Source: Ruminococcus sp. (GTDB taxonomy: Bacteria; Bacillota; Clostridia; Oscillospirales; Ruminococcaceae). Taken from it: a stretch of 64,000 nucleotides of DNA. Shown piece after piece: positions 16,458 through 25,769 of the stretch. Position 1 is the first letter of the stretch, and each line of letters begins with the position of its first letter. Where the stretch lies: contig JAFXVT010000042.1 of NCBI GenBank assembly GCA_017534835.1, positions 28,414 to 92,413 of the forward strand, written 5' to 3'. Both the position numbers and the translations under genes were made by a program. The notes beneath the pieces were generated by a model, which made no database searches, was not told where the DNA came from, and saw only the letters and a list, made by a program, of their open reading frames with translations.

Positions 16458-17354
16458 ATGGAAATTCTGCTTGGAACAGTCTGCGTGTGCCTCTTTGTCA
16501 TTTTAGCGGTGGTGCTGTGGAAATACATCTCGATGAAGCTGAATATCCGCCATTTCTCGCGCGAGCTCGAAAAGATGAAGGACAGCGGCTACAGGCAGCC
16601 GGTAAAGGTCTCGGATTTTGACAGGGACATCGTTGAGCTTGCCGTAAAGGTGAACGAGCATACCGACATTCAGCGCCGTCTCGGAGCGGAGTATGAGAAG
16701 AGCAAAAAGCAGCTCGGCACTGTCATTTCCGGTATCTCCCACGATTTCCGCACACCGCTGACCGCCTCGCTCGGCTACTTGCAGATGATAGAGAAAAGCG
16801 GTGAGCTGTCTGGGAAAAATGCGGAATATCTCGCAGTCGCAATGCAGAAGAACAGATGCCTGAAGGAGCTTTCGGACGAGTTCTTCGAGCTTACGAAGAT
16901 AGAGAACGGCGGCGAGGAGCCGGACATTTCCGAGGTGAACCTCAGCAACGTCCTCACAGAAGCTCTGCTTGAGCAGCACAGCTGGATAGCTCAGAGAAAC
17001 ATATCCGCCGGGATAGAAGTCGCGGACGGTATCGTTATCCGGACCGACCGCCGGTATCTCACGCGGATACTTGACAACCTGATGTCGAATGCACAGAAAT
17101 ACGCCGCCGACAGCTTCAGCGCGGTGCTGGAGCGCGACGGTGATCGGATAAGGCTGCGTGTATCGAATACTCTTGAGGACGCAGAGGCAGTCGATGCGGA
17201 CAGAGTTTTTGAGCCGTTCTACCGTATGGACGCGCGTACAGCCGGCGGTTCCGGACTTGGGCTGTATGTGGTGAAGCTGCTGTGTGAAAGGCTCGGCTGG
17301 AATGTGAGTGCAAGTATCAGCAGCGATGTGTTTACTGTTGAAATATTGATATGA
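16458..17354 (+). CDS. Sensor histidine kinase
   Basis: 298 residues. One N-terminal transmembrane helix (about 5-24) is followed directly by a short linker, the dimerisation/phosphoacceptor domain with H95 in ISHDFRTPLTASLGY, and a HATPase_c domain with the N-box DNLMSNAQKYA, G1-like FEPFYRMD and GSGLGLYVVK. The extracellular sensing part is almost absent, so the signal probably comes through the membrane or from the neighbouring transporter. Start 16458 has a strong AAAGGAGGTG; an earlier in-frame ATG overlapping the permease stop lacks this. Last gene of the RR-ABC-ABC-HK operon. Confidence 0.92.
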   Translation: MEILLGTVCVCLFVILAVVLWKYISMKLNIRHFSRELEKMKDSGYRQPVKVSDFDRDIVELAVKVNEHTDIQRRLGAEYEKSKKQLGTVISGISHDFRTPLTASLGYLQMIEKSGELSGKNAEYLAVAMQKNRCLKELSDEFFELTKIENGGEEPDISEVNLSNVLTEALLEQHSWIAQRNISAGIEVADGIVIRTDRRYLTRILDNLMSNAQKYAADSFSAVLERDGDRIRLRVSNTLEDAEAVDADRVFEPFYRMDARTAGGSGLGLYVVKLLCERLGWNVSASISSDVFTVEILI

Positions 17355-17406
17355 GGCAGTACCGAAAGCGGGTATCTTCTATGACGGGGAGCAGGCAAAA
17401 GTGTCA

Positions 17407-17435
17407 TTGACAATTTTAGTGAAATGAATTATAAT
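17407..17435 (+). promoter_or_regulatory. Consensus promoter of the ABC exporter
   Basis: TTGACA (17407-17412), a 17-base spacer and TATAAT (17430-17435), 39 bases before the start codon. Confidence 0.88.
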
Positions 17436-17474
17436 TGTAGATGAAACAATTGTTAAAAGAATGGAGTGATCGCA

Positions 17475-19337
17475 ATGCCGCCACCGAATGGAAGACTCGG
17501 TCCCGGATACCTGACCGATGAGGAAAAAAAGAACCGTCCCAAGGTCACGAAGGGGCTGATAAAGCGCATATTCTCTTATCTCAAGCCATACAGGCTACAG
17601 CTCGTATTCGTGCTTGCGGCGATACTCTGCTCGGCTGTCCTGACTCTGCTGCCGTCAGTGCTGACGGGAAGGATAATCGACGACGGACTCATCGCCCAGA
17701 ATATGCGTGCGCTCATATTCTATATCCTGCTCTCGTTCGGAGTGACGCTGCTTGCGAACCTGATCGGTATTCTTGAAAGCTACCTCAACACGTGGATAGC
17801 TCAGCATATCACATTCGATATGCGCAACACGATGTATGCGCACCTGCAAAAGATGTCGATGCGCTTCTTCACAACGAACAATCAGGGCGACATCATCACG
17901 CGAATGACGAGCGATATTTCCGGAGTTCAGCAGATAATCACGAGCACACTGACAAGCATAATCTCGAACGCTATAACGCTTACAGTCGCGCTTATACTGA
18001 TGTTCAGCGAGAACTGGAAGCTTGCACTTGTGGGGATAGCCGTTGTACCGCTGTTTGTGCTGCCGACCAGAAGCGCAGGCAAGCGCCGCTGGTCGATAAC
18101 AAAGCGATCGCAGGAGGCGAGCGACGAGATAAACGGCATCCTCAACGAAACGCTCTCCGTCAGCGGACAGCTCCTTGTAAAGCAGTTCAGTATGGAGAAG
18201 CGCGAATACGACCACTACGAGAGCGTGAACCGCCGTATGATAGGTCTCAACATCAAGGAGAGCATGGCTGGAAGATGGTTCCGTATGGCGCTCGGAACAT
18301 TTACAAGTATCGGTCCTATGCTGATATATCTTGTCGGCGGTATCATAATGATGCGTTTCGATAAGACTATAACCGTCGGACAGATAAGCGTTCTCGTTGC
18401 ACTTCTCGGCAAGATGTATATGCCCGTGAATCAGCTCCTCAACATACAGGTAGACTGGATACGCTCAATGGCGATGTTCACACGTATCTTCGACTATTAC
18501 GATATGAAGCCCGAGATAGAGAACGCTCCCGGCGCGATAATTCCCGATTCTGCCGGCGGAGAGGTGGAGTTCCGCAATGTCCGCTTCTACTACGACCCCG
18601 AGCGTGAGATACTCCATGACATCAGCTTCACGCTCAGCAAGGGCAAGTGTATAGCGATCGTCGGACCGTCAGGCTCGGGCAAGAGCACGCTCATCAATCT
18701 TATCCCGAGATTTTATGACGTCATCGAGGGCAGCGTGCTGTTCGACGGAAAGGACGTCCGCGAGCTCGACCTCGGTTTCCTGCGTGAGAATATCGGTATC
18801 GTGAGTCAGGAGACCTACCTGTTCAACGGAACGATACGTGACAATCTGCTTTATGCAAAGCCTGACGCGACAGAGGCGGAGCTCATCGAAGCCTGCAAGA
18901 GAGCGAATATCTACGACTTCATCGAGAAGCAGGATACAGGGCTCGACACCATCGTCGGCAACCGCGGTCTGAAGCTCTCAGGCGGCGAAAAACAGCGTAT
19001 TTCAATTGCAAGGATACTTCTCAAGGACCCTGCGCTGATGATATTCGACGAAGCTACCTCTGCTCTCGATTCGATCTCTGAGCAGAAGATACAGGACGCT
19101 ATCGAGCCGCTCATCGAATCGCGTACAAGCATACTCATCGCGCACCGTCTGTCAACGATACTTGCCGCTGACGAGATACTCGTCATCAAGGACGGCGAGA
19201 TAGCAGAGCGCGGTACGCACAAGGAGCTCGTCGGAGCAGGCGGAGTTTACGCGCAGCTCTACGAAACTCAGTTCAGCAAAGCAACAGAGCATACACAGCC
19301 GGATTTCACCTATTCAGAGGGAGAATCCGAGATATGA
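17475..19337 (+). CDS. ABC exporter with fused membrane and ATPase domains (multidrug/lipid type)
   Basis: 620 residues: a proline-rich N-terminal tail (PPPNGRLGPGYL), a six-helix type I exporter domain (about 35-330, including the LQKMSMRFFTTNNQGDIITRM coupling region, cited in part) and an ATPase domain (about 365-600) with GPSGSGKST, the Q-loop GIVSQETYLFNG, signature LSGGEKQR, Walker B LMIFDEATSALD and IAHRLST. A single half-transporter, so it should work as a homodimer. GGAG upstream of ATG 17475 decides the start. It has its own promoter and two terminators behind it. Related to BmrA/MsbA/YknU-like exporters; the substrate cannot be told. Confidence 0.92.
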   Translation: MPPPNGRLGPGYLTDEEKKNRPKVTKGLIKRIFSYLKPYRLQLVFVLAAILCSAVLTLLPSVLTGRIIDDGLIAQNMRALIFYILLSFGVTLLANLIGILESYLNTWIAQHITFDMRNTMYAHLQKMSMRFFTTNNQGDIITRMTSDISGVQQIITSTLTSIISNAITLTVALILMFSENWKLALVGIAVVPLFVLPTRSAGKRRWSITKRSQEASDEINGILNETLSVSGQLLVKQFSMEKREYDHYESVNRRMIGLNIKESMAGRWFRMALGTFTSIGPMLIYLVGGIIMMRFDKTITVGQISVLVALLGKMYMPVNQLLNIQVDWIRSMAMFTRIFDYYDMKPEIENAPGAIIPDSAGGEVEFRNVRFYYDPEREILHDISFTLSKGKCIAIVGPSGSGKSTLINLIPRFYDVIEGSVLFDGKDVRELDLGFLRENIGIVSQETYLFNGTIRDNLLYAKPDATEAELIEACKRANIYDFIEKQDTGLDTIVGNRGLKLSGGEKQRISIARILLKDPALMIFDEATSALDSISEQKIQDAIEPLIESRTSILIAHRLSTILAADEILVIKDGEIAERGTHKELVGAGGVYAQLYETQFSKATEHTQPDFTYSEGESEI

Positions 19338-19342
19338 GCACA

Positions 19343-19374
19343 AGCGGCTGAGGGGCGTCCCCTCAGCCGCTTTC
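19343..19374 (+). terminator. Terminator hairpin 1 of the ABC exporter gene
   Basis: AGCGGCTGAGGGG and CCCCTCAGCCGCT around loop CGT, followed by a short T-run. Confidence 0.8.
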
Positions 19375-19375
19375 G

Positions 19376-19418
19376 TGGGTCACTGAAGCAGATACGATGC
19401 TTGGTGACCCATATTTTT
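19376..19418 (+). terminator. Terminator hairpin 2
   Basis: TGGGTCAC (19376-19383) and GTGACCCA (19404-19411), extended by inner AAGCA/TGCTT arms, followed by TATTTTT. It stands in tandem with the first hairpin. Confidence 0.7.
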
Positions 19419-19559
19419 CATTTAGGGCAGCACACTGGCAAGCTGACGCTTTTAGTATTGTGTTTCATCAGGGTAACAAATGAGAAACTCCGAGCTTTTT
19501 ATGATATAATATACTAAGTCGATAGGAAATATCTATTTAATAAGTTTGGAGGCTTACCG

Positions 19560-20750
19560 ATGGATAAACGTTTCATATATGCCGATAATGCCGCAACTAC
19601 GGCTGTTTCGGAGGAGGTGCTCGCTGCGATGCTGCCTCATTTCCGTGAGGGCTACGGCAATGCTTCGAGCATTTATAAGCTCGGACGCGATGCACAGCGC
19701 GCTGTTGAGGACGCACGGGAGAAGGTAGCAAAGGCTCTCGGAGCTGATACGCGCGAGATATTCTTCACAAGCTGCGGCTCTGAGTCTGATAACTGGGCGA
19801 TAAAGGGCACTGCTGAGCTTATGGCGAAGAAGGGAAAGAAGCACATCATCACATCAGTTTTCGAGCATCACGCTGTTCTGCATACGACCCAATACCTCGA
19901 AAAAAAGGGATTTGAGGTCACATATATCCCAGTCAGCGACAAGGGGCTCATCGACCCCGAGGACGTGAAAAATGCTATCCGCGAGGATACAGCTCTCGTC
20001 ACGATAATGTATGCGAACAACGAGATAGGCACTATCCAGCCCATTGACGAGATAGCTGCTATATGCCATGAAAAGGGCGTACTTTTCCACACTGACGCTG
20101 TACAGGCTGTCGGGCACATTGAAATCGATGTACACAAGCAGGGGATAGATATGCTTTCTCTCTCCGGTCACAAGATACACGCTCAGAAGGGTATCGGCGC
20201 CCTCTATGTCCGCAAGGGCATAGCTCTTCCGAATCTTATACACGGCGGCGGACAGGAGCGCGGAAAGCGTGCCGGCACCGAAAATGTTCCTGCGATAGTC
20301 GGTCTCGGCACAGCTATCGAAGCTGCAACACGCGATATCGCAGGCAAAAATGCTGTTATCACACCTCGCAGGAACAGGCTCATCGATGGCATATTAAAGC
20401 TCCCGTACACACGTCTTAACGGTGACAGGGACAAGCGTCTCGCAGGAAACCTGAATATTTCCATTGAGGGCATCGAGGGTGAATCTCTCCTGCTTATGCT
20501 CGATATGAACGGTATCTGCGCATCTTCCGGCTCAGCCTGCACATCAGGCTCGCTCGACCCGTCACACGTACTTCTTGCGCTCGGACTCCGCCACGAGGTA
20601 GCTCACGGTTCGATGAGGCTTTCGATAGAGGAGGACGTCACAGATGAGGACGTTGATTACATTCTCGAGGTCGTACCCCGTGTTGTAGAGCGTCTGCGTG
20701 ATATGTCACCGGTATGGGAAAAGATGATGAAGGGCGAAAAATACGAATAA
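19560..20750 (+). CDS. nifS: Cysteine desulfurase, NifS/IscS family
   Basis: 396 residues, cytoplasmic PLP enzyme that removes sulfur from cysteine for Fe-S cluster assembly. Schiff-base lysine K205 lies in [12 protein letters not shown]; the PLP-site histidine is in SVFEHHAVL; the persulfide-forming C327 lies in the flexible loop [12 protein letters not shown]. The scaffold protein gene follows 12 bases downstream, so sulfur can be handed directly to it. TTGGAGG precedes the ATG, and a TATAAT box lies at 19505-19510 with a poor -35. No IscR-type repressor gene is adjacent. Confidence 0.95.
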   Translation: MDKRFIYADNAATTAVSEEVLAAMLPHFREGYGNASSIYKLGRDAQRAVEDAREKVAKALGADTREIFFTSCGSESDNWAIKGTAELMAKKGKKHIITSVFEHHAVLHTTQYLEKKGFEVTYIPVSDKGLIDPEDVKNAIREDTALVTIMYANNEIGTIQPIDEIAAICHEKGVLFHTDAVQAVGHIEIDVHKQGIDMLSLSGHKIHAQKGIGALYVRKGIALPNLIHGGGQERGKRAGTENVPAIVGLGTAIEAATRDIAGKNAVITPRRNRLIDGILKLPYTRLNGDRDKRLAGNLNISIEGIEGESLLLMLDMNGICASSGSACTSGSLDPSHVLLALGLRHEVAHGSMRLSIEEDVTDEDVDYILEVVPRVVERLRDMSPVWEKMMKGEKYE

Positions 20751-20762
20751 AGGAGAATAATT

Positions 20763-21179
20763 ATGCTTTACAGTGAAAAGGTCCTCGACCATTTTTCAAA
20801 TCCGCGCAACGTCGGCGAGATAGAGGACGCTGACGGTGTCGGCGAGATAGGCAATGCCAAATGCGGCGATATAATGAAGATGTACCTGAAAATAGACGAC
20901 AATGTCATAACTGACGCCAAGTTCAAGACCTTCGGCTGCGGAGCGGCAGTTGCTACATCGTCAATGGCGACAGAGCTCATCAAGGGCAAGTCGATAGACG
21001 ATGCGCTCAAGCTCACGAATCAGGCTGTAGTCGAGGCACTCGACGGACTTCCGGCGGTCAAGGTACACTGCTCAGTTCTCGCAGAGCAGGCAGTACGCTC
21101 GGCGCTTTCGGATTATTACACACGTCAGGGGATAGACCCTGTACCGATAGTCGGTGAAATAAAAGAGCCGGAGGAATGA
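20763..21179 (+). CDS. nifU: Iron-sulfur cluster scaffold protein, IscU/NifU-N family
   Basis: 138 residues. The three cluster-ligand cysteines are present: C34 in NAKCGD, C59 in TFGCGAA and C103 in KVHCSVLA. The aspartate that accelerates cluster release in IscU is also kept (D36 in KCGD). It lacks the NifU C-terminal thioredoxin-like domain, so it is the short scaffold form found next to NifS in Clostridia. It receives sulfur from the upstream desulfurase and builds 2Fe-2S or 4Fe-4S clusters for transfer. Confidence 0.95.
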   Translation: MLYSEKVLDHFSNPRNVGEIEDADGVGEIGNAKCGDIMKMYLKIDDNVITDAKFKTFGCGAAVATSSMATELIKGKSIDDALKLTNQAVVEALDGLPAVKVHCSVLAEQAVRSALSDYYTRQGIDPVPIVGEIKEPEE

Positions 21180-21187
21180 CACCTCAA

Positions 21188-21224
21188 AAAAGGCACTCAG
21201 CGGAGCTTCCACTGAGTGCCTTTT
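21188..21224. terminator. Bidirectional terminator between nifU and the S41 protease gene
   Basis: AAAAGGCACTCAG and CTGAGTGCCTTTT arms around an 11-base loop. T-runs are present on both strands, so it can serve both convergent genes. Confidence 0.88.
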
Positions 21225-21230
21225 GATTTG

Positions 21231-22394
21231 TTATTCTGATGTCAGAAGTATCTCAACAGCCTTGTTGTACTGTGCATCAACGTTTTCGTCCTCGTTTTCT
21301 ACCTGATAATCGGGCGTGAGACCGATACCGTCGTAGCAGTCGGAATTTGCCGTTTTGTATTCGGCAACTGTGAGGATAACAGCACCGCCGTTATCCATTT
21401 CATTCGTCTCCTGAAGCACGCCCTTTCCGTAGGTCTGAGAGCCGACTATAGGAGCCTTTCCGAAGTCTCTGAGAGCAGCTGCGAAGAGCTCTGCGGCACT
21501 TGCTGTGTTCTCATTTACGATAGTCACCATGGGCAGGTCGAGCTCGGAATCGTCGGAGTAGACGATAGTTTCCGTGTGACCGTCCTTGTATTCTGCCGTT
21601 GCGATGATACCCTCGGGAAGGAGGGGGTCGATGCATTCCTGAAGTGCTGTAACGAGACCGCCGCTGTTGTCGCGGAGATCGAATATCAGCGAAGTTGCGC
21701 CGTTTGCGGTGAGCCTTTCAAGTGCAGAGATGAACTGATCGGGGGTATTCTGCTTGAAACCGGTTATCTTGATATATCCTATCTGACTTCCGAGCATCTC
21801 AGCCTTAACGGTCTTTACCTCGATAGAGCGGCGTATGAATGTGTAATCGTCAGATTTTCCGTCGCGGCGGACGGTGAGAGTTATCGGAGAACCCTCAGTT
21901 CCGCGCATAGCGTCCATACCCTCGCTGAATCCGGCTTCCTTGACGTCGAGACCGTCGATAGCAGTGATAATATCTCCGGTGAGAAGTCCGGAATCGAAGG
22001 CAGGTGAGTCTTCAAGTATCTCGGAAATGCGCATATAACCGCTCGCGTCCTCTGCAAGAGTGAGACCGAGACCGACGAGCTCGCCGGAGTTCTCATTCTT
22101 TTCCGTGAGGTACTCAGCAGCGGTGAGATAGCGTGAATACTTGTCGCCGACTCCCGAAACATAGCCCTTCATAATACCGTCGCTGAGAGCGCTCTCGTCG
22201 ATGTCGCCGAAGTAGTTTTCCCGCACATAGCTGTCAAGCACCTGAAGGGAGGTATACTTCTTCGATTTTTCGTTGACGTCCACGACCTTCCTGTTGAAGC
22301 TTTGCAGCGAGAAGAAGGAGGTGAGGATGAAGGTCACAGCCATAGAGACCGCGATAAGGCTCAGCGCAAGTCCAAGGCTTATCTTTTTATTCAT
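21231..22394 (-). CDS. S41-family C-terminal processing protease (CtpA/CtpB type) with PDZ domain
   Basis: 387 residues. A signal anchor (about 6-30) places the enzyme outside the membrane. A PDZ domain (about 90-180, with the GLGLTL carboxylate-binding loop and SGLLTGDIITAIDG) precedes the S41 protease domain: the catalytic serine is in NENTASAAELFA and the lysine in GSQTYGKGV. AGGAAG upstream of the ATG at 22394 decides the start over two earlier in-frame ATGs. It is downstream of the ftsE-ftsX-M23 group on the same strand, separated by a hairpin. Proteases of this family cut cell-wall enzymes or signalling proteins; the target is unknown. Confidence 0.92.
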   Translation of the reverse strand: MNKKISLGLALSLIAVSMAVTFILTSFFSLQSFNRKVVDVNEKSKKYTSLQVLDSYVRENYFGDIDESALSDGIMKGYVSGVGDKYSRYLTAAEYLTEKNENSGELVGLGLTLAEDASGYMRISEILEDSPAFDSGLLTGDIITAIDGLDVKEAGFSEGMDAMRGTEGSPITLTVRRDGKSDDYTFIRRSIEVKTVKAEMLGSQIGYIKITGFKQNTPDQFISALERLTANGATSLIFDLRDNSGGLVTALQECIDPLLPEGIIATAEYKDGHTETIVYSDDSELDLPMVTIVNENTASAAELFAAALRDFGKAPIVGSQTYGKGVLQETNEMDNGGAVILTVAEYKTANSDCYDGIGLTPDYQVENEDENVDAQYNKAVEILLTSE

Positions 22395-22474
22395 ATTTAT
22401 TCTTCCTGTTTGCATAGGCGGACTTTCCGCCCGTTGTGGTTTTTGGCGCAAATGTGCAGTTAATTAGCGGAAAA

Positions 22475-22523
22475 GCAGGCTGCCGATACGTCAACCTGAG
22501 TTGATCTACATCTGGCAGCCTGC
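22475..22523 (-). terminator. Terminator downstream of the M23 hydrolase gene
   Basis: GCAGGCTGCC (22475-22484) and GGCAGCCTGC (22514-22523), with an inner TCAAC/GTTGA pair. On the minus strand it is followed by TTTTCC. Confidence 0.65.
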
Positions 22524-22566
22524 GAATCGGCTGTAGCGCTTATGCGCATAGTGTCTGAATGAGTTT

Positions 22567-23940
22567 TTACGGACTAACGAAGCCCATAGGGTCAACACGT
22601 GAACCGTTTGCGTGGATCTCGAAGTGGAGGTGTTCACCGGTAGACCAGCCCGTAGAGCCGACATATCCGATGACATCGCCCTGATTTACGTAGTCTCCGA
22701 CAGATACAGCAGCAGATGTGAGATGACCGTAGAGGGTGGAATACGTGCCGTCATGAACAATGGAAACGTAGTTGCCGTATCCGCCTCCGCAGCCGCAGCT
22801 GCTTGATTTGCCGTAGTTGTGTGTGCAGCTGTTGCTTACGACTGATACAGTACCGCTGCGTGAAGCAACAACAGGAGCGCCCATAATGCCGCCGTCACTG
22901 ATGTCGATACCGGCGTGGAGCGTGCCCCAGCGATAGCCGTAATAGCTCGTGATGCCGCTGTGTCCGGGAACAGGCCAGCCGAAGCCGCCTGCACCGGCGC
23001 TGATGTTAAAGGTCATAGGACCGCTGTAGCTGCTTGTTGTATTTCCGCCGCTGATGAACTGCTGCTGTTGCTGCTGCTGAGCACGGAGCTGTTCCTCGTA
23101 ACGGCGCTGAGCCTCAGCAGCGATACGGGCATTTTCCGCCTCGATAGCAGCCTGTTCAGCCGCGAGAGCAGCATTATCAGCTTCGATGTCTGACTTTTCT
23201 CTTTCGAGATCAGCCTGTGCAAGAGCGAGACGCTGTATCTCAGACTCGGTCTTTGCAAGCTGAACATTGAGTGCTGCGACCTCTTCGTCCTTTTCCTTCT
23301 TGCGGACCTCCTGCTCTTCGAGCCTCATCTGAAGGCTGAGCTTTTCTGTTTCAAGCTCGCCTTTTGACTGTTCAAGGCTTTCGATCTCGCCGAGGATACT
23401 GTTGATCAGCTCATCGTCGTATTCAGCGATGCGGTTGAGCATCTGAACACGCGACATAACGTCATAGAAGCTGTCCGAACCGAGGATAACGGTCGCGGAG
23501 GATTCGTTGCTGTTGATGTACATAGCGCAGAGGCGCTGCTTGAAGAGCTCGATATTCTTGTCTATCTCGGTCTGCTGAGCCGTGATGTCGTTATCGAGCA
23601 TCGTGATGTTGTACTGTGTGGAATTGATGTCGGTTGCGATAGAATCGAGCTCCTCGTTGAGGAGGTTGATATTATCCTGGATAATGCTTATCTGTTCGTT
23701 GAGAGAGTCCTGATAAGCGCGTTCATTGTCCTTATCACCCTCAAGGCTGTCTATCTGACCCTGAAGCTCTGCTATCTTAGCACTGTTAGCCTTACGCTGT
23801 TCCTGTATCTCTGCGAGGGATTTAGCCTCGGCGTCCTGACATCTGTTGCCGGACGCAGAATAAGCGGCGACGACGCCGAAAGACAGTGCGCCGCAGCACA
23901 GGAATGAGAGTGTCTTTTTAGTTGCTGCAAGTTTGCTCAT
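22567..23940 (-). CDS. M23 (LytM) peptidoglycan hydrolase with N-terminal coiled coil, PcsB/EnvC-like
   Basis: 457 residues. A signal peptide (about 1-38) is followed by a long Glu/Gln/Lys-rich coiled coil (about 40-295), a Q-rich linker and a LytM domain with HAGIDISD, a YGHL motif and HLHFEIH, that is, the zinc ligands and catalytic histidine expected of an active endopeptidase. It lies directly downstream of ftsX, as EnvC/PcsB/CwlO-type partners do; FtsEX is thought to open such coiled-coil hydrolases by ATP hydrolysis. An unusual Cys-rich insert (CTHNYGKSSSCGCGGGYG) sits inside the LytM fold. The start is uncertain: ATG 23940 has GGGAG 13 bases away, and a TTG 39 bases earlier is possible. 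Confidence 0.9.
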   Translation of the reverse strand: MSKLAATKKTLSFLCCGALSFGVVAAYSASGNRCQDAEAKSLAEIQEQRKANSAKIAELQGQIDSLEGDKDNERAYQDSLNEQISIIQDNINLLNEELDSIATDINSTQYNITMLDNDITAQQTEIDKNIELFKQRLCAMYINSNESSATVILGSDSFYDVMSRVQMLNRIAEYDDELINSILGEIESLEQSKGELETEKLSLQMRLEEQEVRKKEKDEEVAALNVQLAKTESEIQRLALAQADLEREKSDIEADNAALAAEQAAIEAENARIAAEAQRRYEEQLRAQQQQQQQFISGGNTTSSYSGPMTFNISAGAGGFGWPVPGHSGITSYYGYRWGTLHAGIDISDGGIMGAPVVASRSGTVSVVSNSCTHNYGKSSSCGCGGGYGNYVSIVHDGTYSTLYGHLTSAAVSVGDYVNQGDVIGYVGSTGWSTGEHLHFEIHANGSRVDPMGFVSP

Positions 23941-23992
23941 TGTTGATAAACTTACTCCCTTCTGTTGATCAGGTATCAATAATCGTTAGCTG

Positions 23993-24898
23993 TTATACGT
24001 CGATATGGCGGCGTGTGCTGACAACGCTTCCGAGAGCGCCGACCAGAGCACCCACAAGTAGGTACGCAAGTGCGACCCATATCTGGATATTTTCAAACGG
24101 GATAATGCTGCCAACACCGAATGCGCGCATAAGAGTTCCCTGTTCCATAAGGATCCTGAATATTGCGCGGTAAACAGCCCATGTAATGAAGAATGCGCCT
24201 GCGCCTGCGAAGAAGCCTGTTACCATACCCTCTACGAAGAAGGGGGTCCTGATGAAGGCATTCGTTGCGCCGACGTACTTCATTATCTGTATCTCCTCGC
24301 GGCGTGCGAAGACGCTCGCCTTGGTGGTGTTGGAGATCATTATCATTGAAACTGCTGCGAGAGCGATAATAACAGCTATCGCGATGACAGAGACGACTTT
24401 TCTGAGCTCGCGGAGGAATTCAGCTACCTGAGGCGACGAGCTTGCGCTCTGCACTTCACTGATCCTGCCTATCTCAGCAGTGGTATCCTCGATAGAGTCG
24501 GTATTTATGACCGTGACCTTGAAGCCGTCGGGCATAAATTCATAGCCGTCTATGTAATCGAATATCGCCTTGCCCTGCTGTATCTGATTCTGCATACGGA
24601 GATATGCTTCTTCCTTTGAGATGTATTCAACTCCGTCTACATTCTGCATATTCTCTATTTCAGCCTGTATCTTCTGAACTCTGTCCTGACCTGTAGCAGG
24701 GTCGAGGTAAACGGCTATCTCGTTCTGATTTCCGAGGCCGAGGATCATCGAGTTCATATTGAAGTAGAACAGCGCCGAGCCGCCTACGAGCAGGAGAGAG
24801 ATGAGCAGAACGCAGAACGTTGCGAATGCCATCATCTTATTCTTCCATATGTTTTCGATACCCTGATTGGCAAGGTATTTGAAACCGCTTATCTTCAT
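23993..24898 (-). CDS. ftsX: Cell-division ABC permease FtsX
   Basis: 301 residues with the FtsX topology: a first helix (about 21-43), an extracellular domain (about 45-165, with QNEIAVYLDPATG and a VEYISKEEAY segment), then three helices ending in LAYLLVGALVGALGSVVS. Its start overlaps the ftsE stop by four bases. FtsX carries the signal from FtsE across the membrane to the coiled-coil hydrolase encoded 52 bases downstream. Confidence 0.95.
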   Translation of the reverse strand: MKISGFKYLANQGIENIWKNKMMAFATFCVLLISLLLVGGSALFYFNMNSMILGLGNQNEIAVYLDPATGQDRVQKIQAEIENMQNVDGVEYISKEEAYLRMQNQIQQGKAIFDYIDGYEFMPDGFKVTVINTDSIEDTTAEIGRISEVQSASSSPQVAEFLRELRKVVSVIAIAVIIALAAVSMIMISNTTKASVFARREEIQIMKYVGATNAFIRTPFFVEGMVTGFFAGAGAFFITWAVYRAIFRILMEQGTLMRAFGVGSIIPFENIQIWVALAYLLVGALVGALGSVVSTRRHIDV

Positions 24899-25722
24899 TC
24901 GGCGCCTCCGTTCCTGTCATTGGCGGGAGCTGCATAAGCGCCGTCGGGGGTGATTATCTGCTGGTCGGGGAGGATGATGTTCCCCGTATTGGTAACAGCC
25001 GAAGCCTCAGCCATTGCCTGAGCGAGCTCCTCCTCGGGGAGGACCTCATCAACGCCTGAGATGACCTCATCAAAGACGATCTCACCGCCGGTGATATTGA
25101 TGATACGTCCGCCGAAGTGACGAACGAGGTCGTGCTCATGCGTGACCATCAGGATCGTTGTTCCCTGGTCATTTATACCCTTGAGCAGCTCGACTATCTC
25201 ATATGAGAGCTCGGGGTCGATATTGCCGGTAGGCTCGTCCGCGATGATGAGCTGAGGGTCATTGACGAGTGCTCTTGCGATCGCGACACGCTGTTTTTCG
25301 CCGCCTGAGAGCTCGTCCGGATAGGAATTCGTTTTTGAGTGAAGTCCCACAAGGCTGATAACATAGGGGACTCTTTTCCTGATATATTTCAGTGGAGCGT
25401 CGATAACACGGAGCACGAAAGCGATATTCTCGTACACGGTCATTGACGGGATAAGGCGGAAGTCCTGGAAAACGAAGCCGAGAGTGCGGCGGAATTCCGG
25501 TATCTTGCGCTTTTTGAGCTTGCCGAGATTGTAGCCGTTCACGGTGACAACTCCGCTTGTTGCGTCTATCTCCTTGAGAAGAAGCTTTATCATAGTACTT
25601 TTTCCCGCGCCCGACTGACCTACTACGAAGGCAAAGTCGCCGTCGTTTATCTTCAGGCTGACGTTGTTGAGTGCATCAACGCCGCTTGAATAGGTGACGG
25701 ACACGTTCTGAAGCTCTACCAA
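24895..25722 (-). CDS. ftsE: Cell-division ATP-binding protein FtsE
   Basis: 275 residues, longer than the usual ~228. The ATPase core has GQSGAGKSTM, FVFQDFRLIPSMTVYENIAF, signature LSGGEKQRVAIARA, Walker B IIADEPTGNID and the MVTHEHDLV switch. After the core comes a ~45-residue acidic, Ala-rich tail (VDEVLPEEELAQAMAEAS and onward) absent from most FtsE proteins. It drives FtsX, and through it peptidoglycan cleavage at division or during elongation. The gene begins 47 bases after the PucR-type regulator and may share its transcript. Confidence 0.95.
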   Translation of the reverse strand: MVELQNVSVTYSSGVDALNNVSLKINDGDFAFVVGQSGAGKSTMIKLLLKEIDATSGVVTVNGYNLGKLKKRKIPEFRRTLGFVFQDFRLIPSMTVYENIAFVLRVIDAPLKYIRKRVPYVISLVGLHSKTNSYPDELSGGEKQRVAIARALVNDPQLIIADEPTGNIDPELSYEIVELLKGINDQGTTILMVTHEHDLVRHFGGRIINITGGEIVFDEVISGVDEVLPEEELAQAMAEASAVTNTGNIILPDQQIITPDGAYAAPANDRNGGAE

Positions 25723-25769
25723 ATGTTACACCTGCTTTCAAGTTTTGAGCGAAGCCCTGTTTGTATCTA

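Noticed and set aside
22900-24000. Possible repeat region in the coiled-coil hydrolase gene
   Set aside because: The repetitive look is due to Glu/Gln/Lys coiled-coil codons, not to nucleotide repeats.
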